Assembly (NCBI GenBank): GCA_009782825.1
Contig: WRII01000021.1
Location: 1-40,200, forward strand
DNA: 40,200 bases
Direction of reading: 5' to 3'
From: Peptococcaceae bacterium
GTDB taxonomy: Bacteria; Bacillota; Desulfitobacteriia; Desulfitobacteriales; Syntrophobotulaceae
This document shows, piece by piece, positions 16,820-25,602 of this stretch. The notes beneath the pieces are model-generated. The model was given only the letters and a program-made list of their open reading frames with translations, made no database searches and was not told the origin of the DNA. Each line of letters begins with the position of its first letter. Within the stretch, counting starts at the first letter, position 1. A program made the translations under genes and the position numbers.

Positions 16820-16925
16820 TTCATTGTACTCCCTTGTTTTTATTACACAATATGAGGAGTAAGCGCAAAATGTGCTATTTTCGAGTTAATATTCATAAAA
16901 ATATATAATTCCTTATCTTGTCTTA

Positions 16926-16954
16926 TTGTGAGAGGGCCTATGTTATAGTATACT
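16926..16954 (+). promoter_or_regulatory. Promoter of recQ
   Basis: TTGTGA (16926-16931) and TATACT (16949-16954) with exactly 17 bp between them, about 55 bp before the recQ start codon. Confidence 0.6.
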
Positions 16955-17008
16955 GACTATCATAGCGGCTGATGCGAAACACTGAAGGAAGCCAACAGGC
17001 ACACTATT

Positions 17009-19321
17009 ATGCACGATAATCTGACACTGACACAAGCGCAGGAGCTGCTGCGCGACTATTATGGCTACACCAGCTTCCATAGGGGACAAGAGACGATCTT
17101 ACAAAACATCTTGAACAGCCAGGATGTCTTGGCCATCATGCCCACCGGTGCAGGGAAGTCCCTATGCTATCAGATTCCTGCGCTGATGTTTCCGGGTATG
17201 ACAGTTGTGATTTCCCCCCTGATTTCTCTGATGAAAGACCAGGTGGATACGCTGCAGCGCATGGGCATTGCGGCCAGGCTCCTGAACTCGTCCATCTCGT
17301 CTCAGGAGGTGAGCGAAACTTATCGGGCGCTGCACCGCCAAAATATCAAGCTGCTCTATATTGCCCCGGAACGACTGGAGTCGCAAGAGTTTGTGTCTTT
17401 TTTGGCGGGTTTGAAGATTTCCATGGTGGCGGTGGATGAGGCTCATTGCGTTTCTCAATGGGGCCACGATTTTCGTCCCAGTTACCGGCGTATCCGTGCG
17501 ATGATAGAGGCGCTGCCCCAGAGGCCCTGCGTTGGGGCTTTCACGGCCACGGCGACAGATAAAGTCAGAAATGATGTTCTTTCTTTGTTGGGGTTAAGGT
17601 CTCCATATGTTCTGTGTACGGGATTTGATAGAGCCAACCTCCATTTTGCGGTGCATGCTCCTTTGGACAGGGATCACTATGTCATGGACTATGTGCGGGC
17701 CAATCCGGGTGTGCCGGGTATTGTTTACTGTTTAACCCGTAAGCAGGTGGACAAACTTGCTCAGAGACTTGTCCAGGCAGGGTTGTCCGTTTTACCGTAT
17801 CACGCGGGGCTGTCTGATGAGATTCGGCGCAAGAATCAGCAGGCGTTCCGGCATGATCATGCTGATGTGATGGTGGCCACTAACGCGTTCGGCATGGGGA
17901 TTGACAAATCTAATGTCCGTTTCGTGCTCCATTGCGGCATGCCTAAGACGTTGGAAAACTATTATCAGGAAGCGGGGCGGGCGGGGCGAGATGGTGAAAA
18001 ATCCGAGTGCGTGCTGCTCTATGCCGCGCAGGATATTGTGACGAATAGATTTTTGATTGAGTCCTCTGGTGAGACCCACCTTGAGGGGGAGATCTATCCT
18101 GGGGATACGGGTAATAAGGCGGAGGAGTATAAAAAACTCCAGGTTATGGTTGATTACTGCCATATTGATACGTGTCTGCGCGCCTATATTTTGAGCTATT
18201 TTGGCATGACAGACGTGGCGCGGCACTGTTTTCATTGTTCCAATTGCGATCTTTGTGAGGAGGAGAGGGCGGGTTCCGGCGACGGTGAGGCGCCGGGGAA
18301 GACGGATATTACAATAGAGGCGCAAAAAATCATTTCTTGTGTCATCAGAATGGGCAATCGCTTTGGCAGTGTGTTGGTAACCCAGGTTCTGCGGGGAGCT
18401 AATACTCAGAGGATTCGCACCTTGGGGTTCCAGAGATTATCCACGTATGGGATTATGCGCGAATATCCGGAAAAAACAGTTAAGGAGATCATCGCCTACC
18501 TCACAGCTCAGGGGTATTTGGAATTGAGTCTGGGGGAATACCCTGTCCTGACAGCAGGCAAGAAGGCCAGGCAATTCTTGCGGGAGAAAGAGACTCTGGT
18601 GATGAGGCGCGCCTTGAGACTGAACAGGGAAGAGCCGATCCAGGAGATGATCAGACCTGGGCGCGAAGGGGGTTACTTTGGACACGAGCATGGGGATTTG
18701 TTTGACAGATTAAAAGTTTTGCGCAAAGAGATTGCGGAGAGACTGGGGGTTCCGCCTTATATCGTTTTTTCGGATGCCTCTTTGGCAGGGATGTGTTCAG
18801 TGCTGCCGGAAACTCCTGAGGAGATGGGGGCTGTGTCCGGTGTTGGGCGATACAAGCTGGAGCAGTATGGAACCAGGTTTATCGCAGTCGTAAGAAAATA
18901 TATGGAAGAACGGGGGATTCAGAACCGTCCCCGGACCCCCCGGGTGTTTCCCTCTATCCCAGAACAGAAAGGGGGTAAGGCGGTCAAGGGGGAAACAGTT
19001 CTGACGACATTTGAGCTTTACAAGGCAGGAAAATCCGTTGCGGAAATTGCGGCTTGGCGCGCTTTGACACTTACAACGATTGAGAATCACTTGGTTCGAG
19101 CTTTTGCCATGGGGCTGGCGGTGGATCCGGAAGAGTTTATTCCTGGCAAACACCGGGAGGCTATCTTTGCCGCGATTGAGGAGCAGGGGACGGAATCTTT
19201 GCGGACGATTAAGGAGGCTGTTGCCCCAGAGGTTTCTTATGGAGCGATTCGTTTTGCTGTGGAGTTATATAAGAAAGAGTGTAGAATAAGGGGAGGTATA
19301 GGAAGAGAGAGTGTAGAATAA
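17009..19321 (+). CDS. recQ: ATP-dependent DNA helicase RecQ
   Basis: The 770-residue 3'-5' helicase acts in recombination and fork repair. Walker A is MPTGAGKS (44-51), the Walker B box is DEAH (143-146), followed by GAFTATATDKV, the second RecA fold with NAFGMGIDKSNVRFV and YYQEAGRAGRDG, a Zn-binding Cys cluster near residue 410 (CFHCSNCDLC), the RQC winged helix, an HRDC domain (about 560-635) and a C-terminal helix-turn-helix region (about 660-760) as in the longer Firmicute RecQ proteins. The ribosome binding site is weak (GAAGGAAG lies 17 bases upstream). The last codons come from a 32-bp direct duplication. Confidence 0.93.
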   Translation: MHDNLTLTQAQELLRDYYGYTSFHRGQETILQNILNSQDVLAIMPTGAGKSLCYQIPALMFPGMTVVISPLISLMKDQVDTLQRMGIAARLLNSSISSQEVSETYRALHRQNIKLLYIAPERLESQEFVSFLAGLKISMVAVDEAHCVSQWGHDFRPSYRRIRAMIEALPQRPCVGAFTATATDKVRNDVLSLLGLRSPYVLCTGFDRANLHFAVHAPLDRDHYVMDYVRANPGVPGIVYCLTRKQVDKLAQRLVQAGLSVLPYHAGLSDEIRRKNQQAFRHDHADVMVATNAFGMGIDKSNVRFVLHCGMPKTLENYYQEAGRAGRDGEKSECVLLYAAQDIVTNRFLIESSGETHLEGEIYPGDTGNKAEEYKKLQVMVDYCHIDTCLRAYILSYFGMTDVARHCFHCSNCDLCEEERAGSGDGEAPGKTDITIEAQKIISCVIRMGNRFGSVLVTQVLRGANTQRIRTLGFQRLSTYGIMREYPEKTVKEIIAYLTAQGYLELSLGEYPVLTAGKKARQFLREKETLVMRRALRLNREEPIQEMIRPGREGGYFGHEHGDLFDRLKVLRKEIAERLGVPPYIVFSDASLAGMCSVLPETPEEMGAVSGVGRYKLEQYGTRFIAVVRKYMEERGIQNRPRTPRVFPSIPEQKGGKAVKGETVLTTFELYKAGKSVAEIAAWRALTLTTIENHLVRAFAMGLAVDPEEFIPGKHREAIFAAIEEQGTESLRTIKEAVAPEVSYGAIRFAVELYKKECRIRGGIGRESVE

Positions 19322-19326
19322 GGGGA
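19277..19326 (+). repeat. 32-bp-period direct repeat at the recQ stop
   Basis: GAGTGTAGAATAAGGGGA occurs at 19277-19294 and 19309-19326. The first copy is read in one frame as coding sequence and the second in another, where it supplies the TAA stop of recQ. Confidence 0.85.
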
Positions 19327-19372
19327 TGGAGAATGATAGAATGGGTGTTAAGCCATATGAGGAGTGATTTCC

Positions 19373-20788
19373 GTGAAGGAAGAAACTAAGGAGAAACCTC
19401 ACACCGTGCGCAAAGGCAGACGGGTGGGCAGGACTGTTTTGATGGGTGTGTTGGCTGTGGCTGTCGGGGTGATTGTTTTTAATGCTGTGGCAAACTATGT
19501 AAAAACGCTGCCTGCCCTCACATATGAACACTACACGGGGAATGAGGGGCCGACGTCCCATCCGGATGTGAAGTTTGCGGTGATCAGCGATCTGCATTTT
19601 TATGACCGCTCTTTGGGGACTGAGGGGGCTGCCTTTGAAGAGGCGCTGCATGATGACCGCAAAATGTTTTTGGATGCGGAGGATCTTTTGGACTGCGCGA
19701 TCGGCGAGTTTGAGGCCCGAATTGATGAGATGGGGCAGGCGGACATAGAATTTGTCCTGATTCCGGGAGATTTGACCAAGGATGGGGAACGAATTAACCA
19801 CGACCAAGTGGCTTCCCGGCTGCAGGTGCTGGTGGATAAAGGGATCCAGGTGTGTGTGGTGCCGGGTAATCATGATATCAACAATCCGGGAGCTGTGCGC
19901 TATGTGGGAGACGGAACTGAAGCGGTGGATACGATTACGGCCGATGATTTTGCCCGGATTTATGCCAATATGGGGTATGGCAGCGCTCTTATGCGGGATG
20001 AGAATTCCTTGAGCTATGTAGTGGAACCTATTCCGGGATTGTGGATTTTGGGGCTTGACGGATGCCGTTATCGGGAGAATCAACCGGGGAAGCCCGAGAT
20101 TGTTTCCGGCCGGATCAGCCAAGAGACGGAATATTGGCTGGGGGATGTCTTGAATCAAGCTGTGTCTCAGAAAAAATCTGTTATGGTTCTGACCCATCAT
20201 GGCATTGTGGAACACTGGCCGGGTCAAGCTAAGCTGCATCCGGACTATTTATTTCGAGATTATGAATATATGGGGCGCCTCTTGGCGTCTTACCATGTGA
20301 AATTGGTTTTTACCGGCCATTATCATGCTCAGAATATCGCTGTGGGGCAGTTTGATGAAGGAACCCTTTATGATGTGGAGACGGGATCTTTGGTCACGGC
20401 GCCCAGCCCCCTTCGGTTTTGCACTCTGACGGGGAACGCCTTGGAGATCGAGAGTGTATCCCTAGTGGAAAAGCTCCGTCCCGATACAGATTTTGCGGAG
20501 AGGGCCCGGGAATTTGCGCGCGATTCTGTGATCGCGGAGGCTTACAGAACGCTGCGCTCTTATAAGGTTCCTGAGGAGGATGCCAAATATCTTGCTGAAG
20601 CGGCGGGGGACGGATTTATGGCCCATTATTATGGTGATGTGGATCTGGCGATGCGGCCGGTCTTTGATGAAAATAAACTGGGCTTATGGGCGCGCGCGAT
20701 TTATACGACTCAGCTGAAATACGTGATGGAGGGGCTTTGGGAGGATCTGTCCCCGGGGAATAATAGTGTGGTGCTTTTGTTGGAGTGA
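19373..20788 (+). CDS. Membrane-anchored metallophosphoesterase
   Basis: The 471-residue protein has a basic N-terminus, one membrane segment (about residues 20-42) and a calcineurin-like phosphoesterase domain with all metal-ligand motifs in order: SDLHFYD, IPGDLTKDGE, VPGNHD, LTHHG and FTGHYHAQN. A helical C-terminal region of about 130 residues follows. It should act outside the membrane, and the substrate is unknown. GTG 19373 lies eight bases from GAGGAG (19359-19364), which is better than the GTG at 19364 that touches the site. The stop is followed by dispersed element B. Confidence 0.85.
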   Translation: MKEETKEKPHTVRKGRRVGRTVLMGVLAVAVGVIVFNAVANYVKTLPALTYEHYTGNEGPTSHPDVKFAVISDLHFYDRSLGTEGAAFEEALHDDRKMFLDAEDLLDCAIGEFEARIDEMGQADIEFVLIPGDLTKDGERINHDQVASRLQVLVDKGIQVCVVPGNHDINNPGAVRYVGDGTEAVDTITADDFARIYANMGYGSALMRDENSLSYVVEPIPGLWILGLDGCRYRENQPGKPEIVSGRISQETEYWLGDVLNQAVSQKKSVMVLTHHGIVEHWPGQAKLHPDYLFRDYEYMGRLLASYHVKLVFTGHYHAQNIAVGQFDEGTLYDVETGSLVTAPSPLRFCTLTGNALEIESVSLVEKLRPDTDFAERAREFARDSVIAEAYRTLRSYKVPEEDAKYLAEAAGDGFMAHYYGDVDLAMRPVFDENKLGLWARAIYTTQLKYVMEGLWEDLSPGNNSVVLLLE

Positions 20789-20800
20789 GAACAGCCTTGG

Positions 20801-20878
20801 TACCTTACAGACGCGAAACGTCAATAAAAAGCAAGAAAATCCAATACTGACCACTAACCACTTGCGGGCGAAGCCCGC
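20801..20878 (+). repeat. Dispersed two-hairpin element, copy B (2 heptamers)
   Basis: It starts TACCTTACAG, has the hairpin GACGC-GAA-ACGTC (one mismatch), an A-rich spacer, two heptamers and the perfect hairpin GCGGGC-GAA-GCCCGC (20864-20878). It fills the gap between two convergent genes and ends 4 bp before the chemoreceptor stop. Confidence 0.85.
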
Positions 20879-20882
20879 GTTC

Positions 20883-22691
20883 TCATGTCTGAAATAAGCC
20901 TTGACGGCCTGCGGTTCTGTCTTTTGTTTTAAACCGGGAAATTGCTTTCTCCAGCAGAGTGGACTGAGAGCTCATTTCGTCAGCGGCGGCGGCGCTTTCT
21001 TGGGCGGCGGCGGCGCTTTCTTGGGCGGCGGCAGCACTTTGTTGGGCTGTGGCGCTGTTTTGATGAACGATCTGGGAGACTTGATCGATGGTGCTATTGA
21101 TGTGGGATATGCTTGAGGACTGCTCCTCGGAGGCTTTGGCAATCTCCGTGATGAGCTGATTGCTCTCGTTGATGCTGGAAACAATTTCTGTGAGGCTTGC
21201 GGCCATTTCGTTAGCTACGCGAGCGCCGAGCTCGGTTTTTTGCATGGAGTTCTGAATGACGGAACTGGTTTCTTGGACGGCCTCTGCGCTTTGGCCGGCG
21301 AGTTTCCGGACTTCTTCAGCGACGACAGCAAAGCCTTTGCCGTGTTCTCCGGCTTGGGCCGCTTCAATAGCAGCGTTTAGGGCAAGAAGATTGGTTTGCA
21401 AGGCGATGCTGTCTATGGTTTCAATAATGATGCGGATAGACTTGCTGGCTTCAGTGATATCGTTGACGGCAGCGATCATCTCATCCATTTGGCGGCTGCC
21501 TTGTTCTGCTTTCGTAATAACGGCTTGGGCGAGTTTGGCAGCATGATCGGTTTTGCCTGCGTTGGCGAGGGTCTTTTCGGCGACTTGGGCAATCGAGTTT
21601 GTCAACTCTTCGACAGACGCGCTTTGCCTTGTGGTGCCTTCGGCAAGAGATTGCGCGCCGCTTGCCATCTGTGTCGCGCTGGAGGCGATGCTGGCCGCGG
21701 TGTCGGCAACTTGTTTGGAGCTGCTGGAGACTTGGGTTGTGGATGTACTGACCTCACTGAACATGCGGTTCAGGTTGTTTGCTGTTTTTTGCAAGGAGCG
21801 TCCCATAGTGTCTTTATCAGATAAAAGAGAAATATCGACCGTCAGATCGCCGTCGGCTATGATCTCCAGGTTTTTGCTGATTGCGGTAATGTGTTCTATA
21901 AACGCGCCTGTGGCGGCAATGGATTGTCCCAACTCGTCTTTTCTTTGAGAAAACGTTTCTATTGTTCTGGTATCCTCTGGATCAAGGGTAATGTCACCTG
22001 TCGTGCCGGCTTTGATCATGAAGGCTGTGAAGGGGGCAAGGGGTTTGGAGATCAGGCCGGAGATGTAAATGCCCAGTATGATGGAGGTTAGGACGGCGGC
22101 AATGAGAATGATCAAAAGCAGGACGAACAGTGTATTCGCAAGACTGGCGCCGGCGGCGCTGGTTGTATCCAGCATTTCCACTTTACCTGCCATGGTGTCA
22201 AAAAACTCGTCTATCATTTCCTCTGTTGAGGGCAGATTGTCTGACACCACTCCCAACAGTGTTGCTTGATCGACACCGTTTTTGGCGTCAGCCAGGACTT
22301 GGAATACCATGGGTTTGAAATCTGAGGTATAGGTGTTTTTGGCCGATTCAAAAATTGCGAGCACTTCAGGTTTAGCAATTGTTTTTCCGTAAGGCTCTAA
22401 AAGACTCTCAAAATCCTCCATATAGTCTTTTAAGCTGGATTCAATAGGTCGTAGTTCGGCCAGATTGCCGGTGTTGTAAATGGCGCTGCGAATATCTACG
22501 CGCATAAGTTGCAGCACGGTCATAGCTTCACCAATTTCGGGCAGAGGTTTCGCATGGCTCTCAATAGCGCTTGTATAAGAACTGTTCAGGCTGTTCAGGC
22601 CCACGATGCCCACAATGCCGACAATTACCGTGAGTATGGCGACAATGGTAAAGCCTGTGATGAGTTTAGCGGCGACTTTCATGTTTTTCAT
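20883..22691 (-). CDS. Methyl-accepting chemotaxis protein
   Basis: The 602-residue chemoreceptor has a first membrane segment (about 10-32), an external four-helix-bundle sensor (about 33-185), a second membrane segment (about 188-212), a HAMP linker and a cytoplasmic signalling domain with the conserved hairpin tip ([17 protein letters not shown], then [18 protein letters not shown]). It signals through CheA/CheW; the ligand is unknown. Near the C-terminus the 7-residue unit AQESAAA is repeated, adding whole heptads to the coiled coil (plus-strand about 20983-21045). AAAGGAG lies ten bases before the ATG. No che genes are in the window. Confidence 0.93.
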   Translation of the reverse strand: MKNMKVAAKLITGFTIVAILTVIVGIVGIVGLNSLNSSYTSAIESHAKPLPEIGEAMTVLQLMRVDIRSAIYNTGNLAELRPIESSLKDYMEDFESLLEPYGKTIAKPEVLAIFESAKNTYTSDFKPMVFQVLADAKNGVDQATLLGVVSDNLPSTEEMIDEFFDTMAGKVEMLDTTSAAGASLANTLFVLLLIILIAAVLTSIILGIYISGLISKPLAPFTAFMIKAGTTGDITLDPEDTRTIETFSQRKDELGQSIAATGAFIEHITAISKNLEIIADGDLTVDISLLSDKDTMGRSLQKTANNLNRMFSEVSTSTTQVSSSSKQVADTAASIASSATQMASGAQSLAEGTTRQSASVEELTNSIAQVAEKTLANAGKTDHAAKLAQAVITKAEQGSRQMDEMIAAVNDITEASKSIRIIIETIDSIALQTNLLALNAAIEAAQAGEHGKGFAVVAEEVRKLAGQSAEAVQETSSVIQNSMQKTELGARVANEMAASLTEIVSSINESNQLITEIAKASEEQSSSISHINSTIDQVSQIVHQNSATAQQSAAAAQESAAAAQESAAAADEMSSQSTLLEKAISRFKTKDRTAGRQGLFQT

Positions 22692-22935
22692 TCTTACATG
22701 TCTCCTTTGAAAATTAAACAGTATTTTTTCGTGTTCCCGTTACTATAATGTGTACCACAATTCGTAAGACCATTCATGCGCAGTGTATAGAATACTTTTT
22801 GCACCAGAATCAATATGCGGATTCCATGCATAGATGTTTTTTTTCAGCATAGACATGCTGTACAGAGGCGCCGCCGAAGAATGAAATGCTAATCTTGTTA
22901 TGCCTGTAAATCAATAAGTAAGAAGAGGGATGCTC

Positions 22936-23211
22936 ATGCCTTTCAAAAATTGGCAGAAGAAAATCGGAGAAACCTTGGATTTGCCGGAGGATCTTTATCG
23001 AGAGGGTCCGAGAATTACTGTGATTGGGTTTGAGGTGGTGATGATTGAGGATTTCCAACAGGTTATCTTTTTTTCTGAGGAAAATGTCATTGTGGAAGTG
23101 GGGGCGGGACACTTGGAGCTTAGGGGCGGCAATCTTGTTTTGGCGCAGATGTCTTTGGGGGAGATTGAGATTAAAGGGGAGATTCATGGCCTGGAGTTTC
23201 GGAAAGCCTGA
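22936..23211 (+). CDS. yqfC: Sporulation protein YqfC
   Basis: The 91-residue product matches the YqfC family: an N-terminal basic helix (FKNWQKKIGETLDLP), then beta strands with ITVIGFEVVMIEDFQQV and the closing LGEIEIKGEIHGLEF. It is made in the mother cell during sporulation in Bacillus; its biochemical role is not known. ATG 22936 is six bases from AGAGGG; the ATG at 22930 overlaps that site. It is next to yqfD, as in nearly all spore-formers. The 240 bp upstream hold no promoter that I can define with confidence. Confidence 0.85.
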   Translation: MPFKNWQKKIGETLDLPEDLYREGPRITVIGFEVVMIEDFQQVIFFSEENVIVEVGAGHLELRGGNLVLAQMSLGEIEIKGEIHGLEFRKA

Positions 23212-23278
23212 CAACTCAAGGGAATACTCCCTGATTTAAGGGACTCGGACTTGACAGACTGGCAAGGAAGAGGGGAAT

Positions 23279-24490
23279 ATGTATAAAAAAATCATGCGCT
23301 ATGGGCGTGGACATATCACAATTGAGGTTAGGGGCGAGAATCCGGAATTATTTCTGAATGAAGCTTTGGGACAGGACGTGGTTTTTTTTGATACTCATTT
23401 TGATGCCCGCAAGAAGGACAAGGTTCTTTATGCGGGGGTAACGGCCGGAGATTTTCCAAAATTGCGAGCTGCGGCGCGCCAGGCTAAGGTGGAGGTGCGA
23501 ATCCGGCGTAAGCGGGGGATACCTTTTGTGGTGTCCCGCTGGGGAAAGCGGCGGGGGCTCATCTTGGGCGGAGTCTTGATTGTGCTGGCGGTGCTGGTTT
23601 TGTCTCAATTTGTGTTGTCGGTGTCGGTGACGGGCAATCGGACTCTGGATACCCAACGCGTTGTGACCGAGGCGGACAAGGTGGGGATCCGGCCTTGGGT
23701 TTACCGAGGGGTTCTGGACAAGAAGAAGCTGGAAAAACAGCTGGTCGAGGCTCTGCCGGAATGTACATGGGTTTCCATTGAGGAGCGGGGTACCGATGTC
23801 CTCATCAGTGTTGTGGAAAAGGCGCTGCCTCCCCAGGTGGTGTTCCGGGGGGATCTGGTGGCGGCCAGGGCGGGGTTGGTGGAAGAGATTATGCTGATTC
23901 AGGGGACTGCCCAGGTTAAGGAGGGCGATACGGTACGCCAAGGTCAGGTCTTAATAGGGGCGGAGGCGGGGGTCAAAGTGGAAAACTTGGGAGCCGCACA
24001 TAACGATGATAAAGAGGGATTGCAGCCGCCTGTGGCGAAAGGATTTGTACGGGGGCGTACGTGGTACAGCGCTGAAGCGGTTGTTCCCTTGCGGGAGACT
24101 GTTGTGTCGGCGACACAGCGGCAAAAAAACGGCTGGGGTATAAAAGTTGGGGAACGAGTCATAATGATAACGCAGGCGAAGAGCCCCTATGAGGAAAGTT
24201 TTGTTGAGAAGAGCCAATATCGTTTATTCAGTTGGAGGAATTGGGAGTTTCCTGTCGAAATGGTCAAAGTGAACTATCAGGAAACTGAGGCTGTGGCTCT
24301 TTCCAGAGATCCTGAACAGGCTCTGAGCTTGGCTGTGGAACAGGCGAGCGCTGAGCTGGAGGCGAATCTCCCGGCAGGAGCGGAAGTGCTTCGGCAAGAT
24401 AGTGTGGTGTTGCCTGCGGAAGAAGGATTTGTACGGATTAGAGTTCAGGTGGAGGTTTTTGAAGAGTTGGCGGTGTATGAGGGCAGCTGA
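23279..24490 (+). CDS. yqfD: Sporulation stage IV membrane protein YqfD
   Basis: The 403-residue protein has an N-terminal cytoplasmic domain (about 1-90), one membrane segment (about 97-117) and a long outer domain of beta type with VSVTGNRTLDTQRV and VKEGDTVRQGQVLIGAE, as in the YqfD family. It is needed for normal engulfment or cortex stages in Bacillus; the mechanism is unknown. AGAGGGGA lies directly before the ATG. It follows yqfC by 67 bp and precedes phoH, the standard order. Confidence 0.88.
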   Translation: MYKKIMRYGRGHITIEVRGENPELFLNEALGQDVVFFDTHFDARKKDKVLYAGVTAGDFPKLRAAARQAKVEVRIRRKRGIPFVVSRWGKRRGLILGGVLIVLAVLVLSQFVLSVSVTGNRTLDTQRVVTEADKVGIRPWVYRGVLDKKKLEKQLVEALPECTWVSIEERGTDVLISVVEKALPPQVVFRGDLVAARAGLVEEIMLIQGTAQVKEGDTVRQGQVLIGAEAGVKVENLGAAHNDDKEGLQPPVAKGFVRGRTWYSAEAVVPLRETVVSATQRQKNGWGIKVGERVIMITQAKSPYEESFVEKSQYRLFSWRNWEFPVEMVKVNYQETEAVALSRDPEQALSLAVEQASAELEANLPAGAEVLRQDSVVLPAEEGFVRIRVQVEVFEELAVYEGS

Positions 24491-24516
24491 TACAGCATAT
24501 TATTGGAGGCTAGAAT

Positions 24517-25602
24517 GTGCACGTAGAGACGGAAAATCAACCGGGGACGGATACTCAAGCTGAGGCCAACAGGTTGGGGACGGAGAATATGTCGGGTTCA
24601 GGGCAGCGCCATGAGACACAAGAGACAGGCGGCGCTGTGGCGGAGGTTCGCAAATATCTGCGGGACAGCGAAGAGGCGTTGAATCTGTTGGGGTTTAGAG
24701 ATATGCATTTGAGCTACTTGGTGGAACGCTTGGACTGCCAGGTTTTTAGCCGTGGGGATGAACTGGTTATTACGGGGGAGCCCTTAAAGGTAAAAACCGC
24801 TGAAGCGGTATTGGATGAGCTTCTGGATATTGTGCGGCGGGGTCATGCGTTGTCGGTGACGGATATTGGGTATGTGGCGTCGCGGATGGAAGAGGGTGCG
24901 GACCGGGGGATGGCGGAGTTCCTGACCAAGGTGATTGCGACGACTCACCGGGGGCGTCCTATCAAAGCTAAAACGATGGCGCAGGCTCTCTATATCAAAG
25001 CTATGGAGCGCGATTCGATTATTTTTGGCATTGGCCCGGCAGGAACGGGCAAGACGTACCTGGCTGTGGTTATGGCGGTGAAAGCGCTGCGCGCCAAGGA
25101 GGTCAATCGCATCGTGTTGACGCGTCCGGTGGTTGAGGCGGGGGAAAAGCTGGGGTTTCTGCCTGGGGATCTCCAGGAGAAGGTGAACCCGTATTTGCGG
25201 CCTCTGTATGATGCTCTCTTTGATCTGTTGGGGGCGGAGACCACAGGGCGTTATATTGAGAAGGGCACGATTGAGATTGCGCCGCTGGCGTATATGCGCG
25301 GGCGGACTTTGGATGATTCTTTCATTATTCTGGATGAGGCTCAGAATACGTCGCCGGAGCAGATGAAAATGTTTTTGACCCGTTTGGGGTTTGGGTCCAG
25401 GGCTGTGGTGACGGGGGATGTGACTCAGGTGGATTTGCCGAAGGGACATTATTCGGGTCTGATTGAGGTTCAGGGGATTTTGACAATGATACCTGAGATT
25501 TCGTTTCATGTTTTTTCGGTGGATGATATTGTGCGCAATCCGTTGGTACAAAGCATTATTCAAGCCTACGACAGTGACAACGGGGCGGGACGGGCTGTGT
25601 AA
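24517..25602 (+). CDS. phoH: PhoH family ATPase (PhoL type)
   Basis: The 361-residue protein carries an N-terminal Glu/Gly/Thr-rich disordered extension (about 1-40), a KH-like region with EALNLLGF and a P-loop domain with Walker A GPAGTGKT (173-180), TRPVVEAGEKLGFLPGD and the Walker B FIILDEAQN, then RLGFGSRAVVTGD. It is probably an RNA helicase or RNase accessory that works with YbeY in rRNA processing. The GTG start is about nine bases from TTGGAGG. The stop overlaps the next start (TAATG). The N-terminal extension is longer than usual. Confidence 0.9.
   Translation: MHVETENQPGTDTQAEANRLGTENMSGSGQRHETQETGGAVAEVRKYLRDSEEALNLLGFRDMHLSYLVERLDCQVFSRGDELVITGEPLKVKTAEAVLDELLDIVRRGHALSVTDIGYVASRMEEGADRGMAEFLTKVIATTHRGRPIKAKTMAQALYIKAMERDSIIFGIGPAGTGKTYLAVVMAVKALRAKEVNRIVLTRPVVEAGEKLGFLPGDLQEKVNPYLRPLYDALFDLLGAETTGRYIEKGTIEIAPLAYMRGRTLDDSFIILDEAQNTSPEQMKMFLTRLGFGSRAVVTGDVTQVDLPKGHYSGLIEVQGILTMIPEISFHVFSVDDIVRNPLVQSIIQAYDSDNGAGRAV

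Noticed and set aside
20985-21185. Minus-strand Pro/Lys-rich ORF within the chemoreceptor gene
   Set aside because: It is an alternative frame of the AQESAAA repeats, with no start signals.
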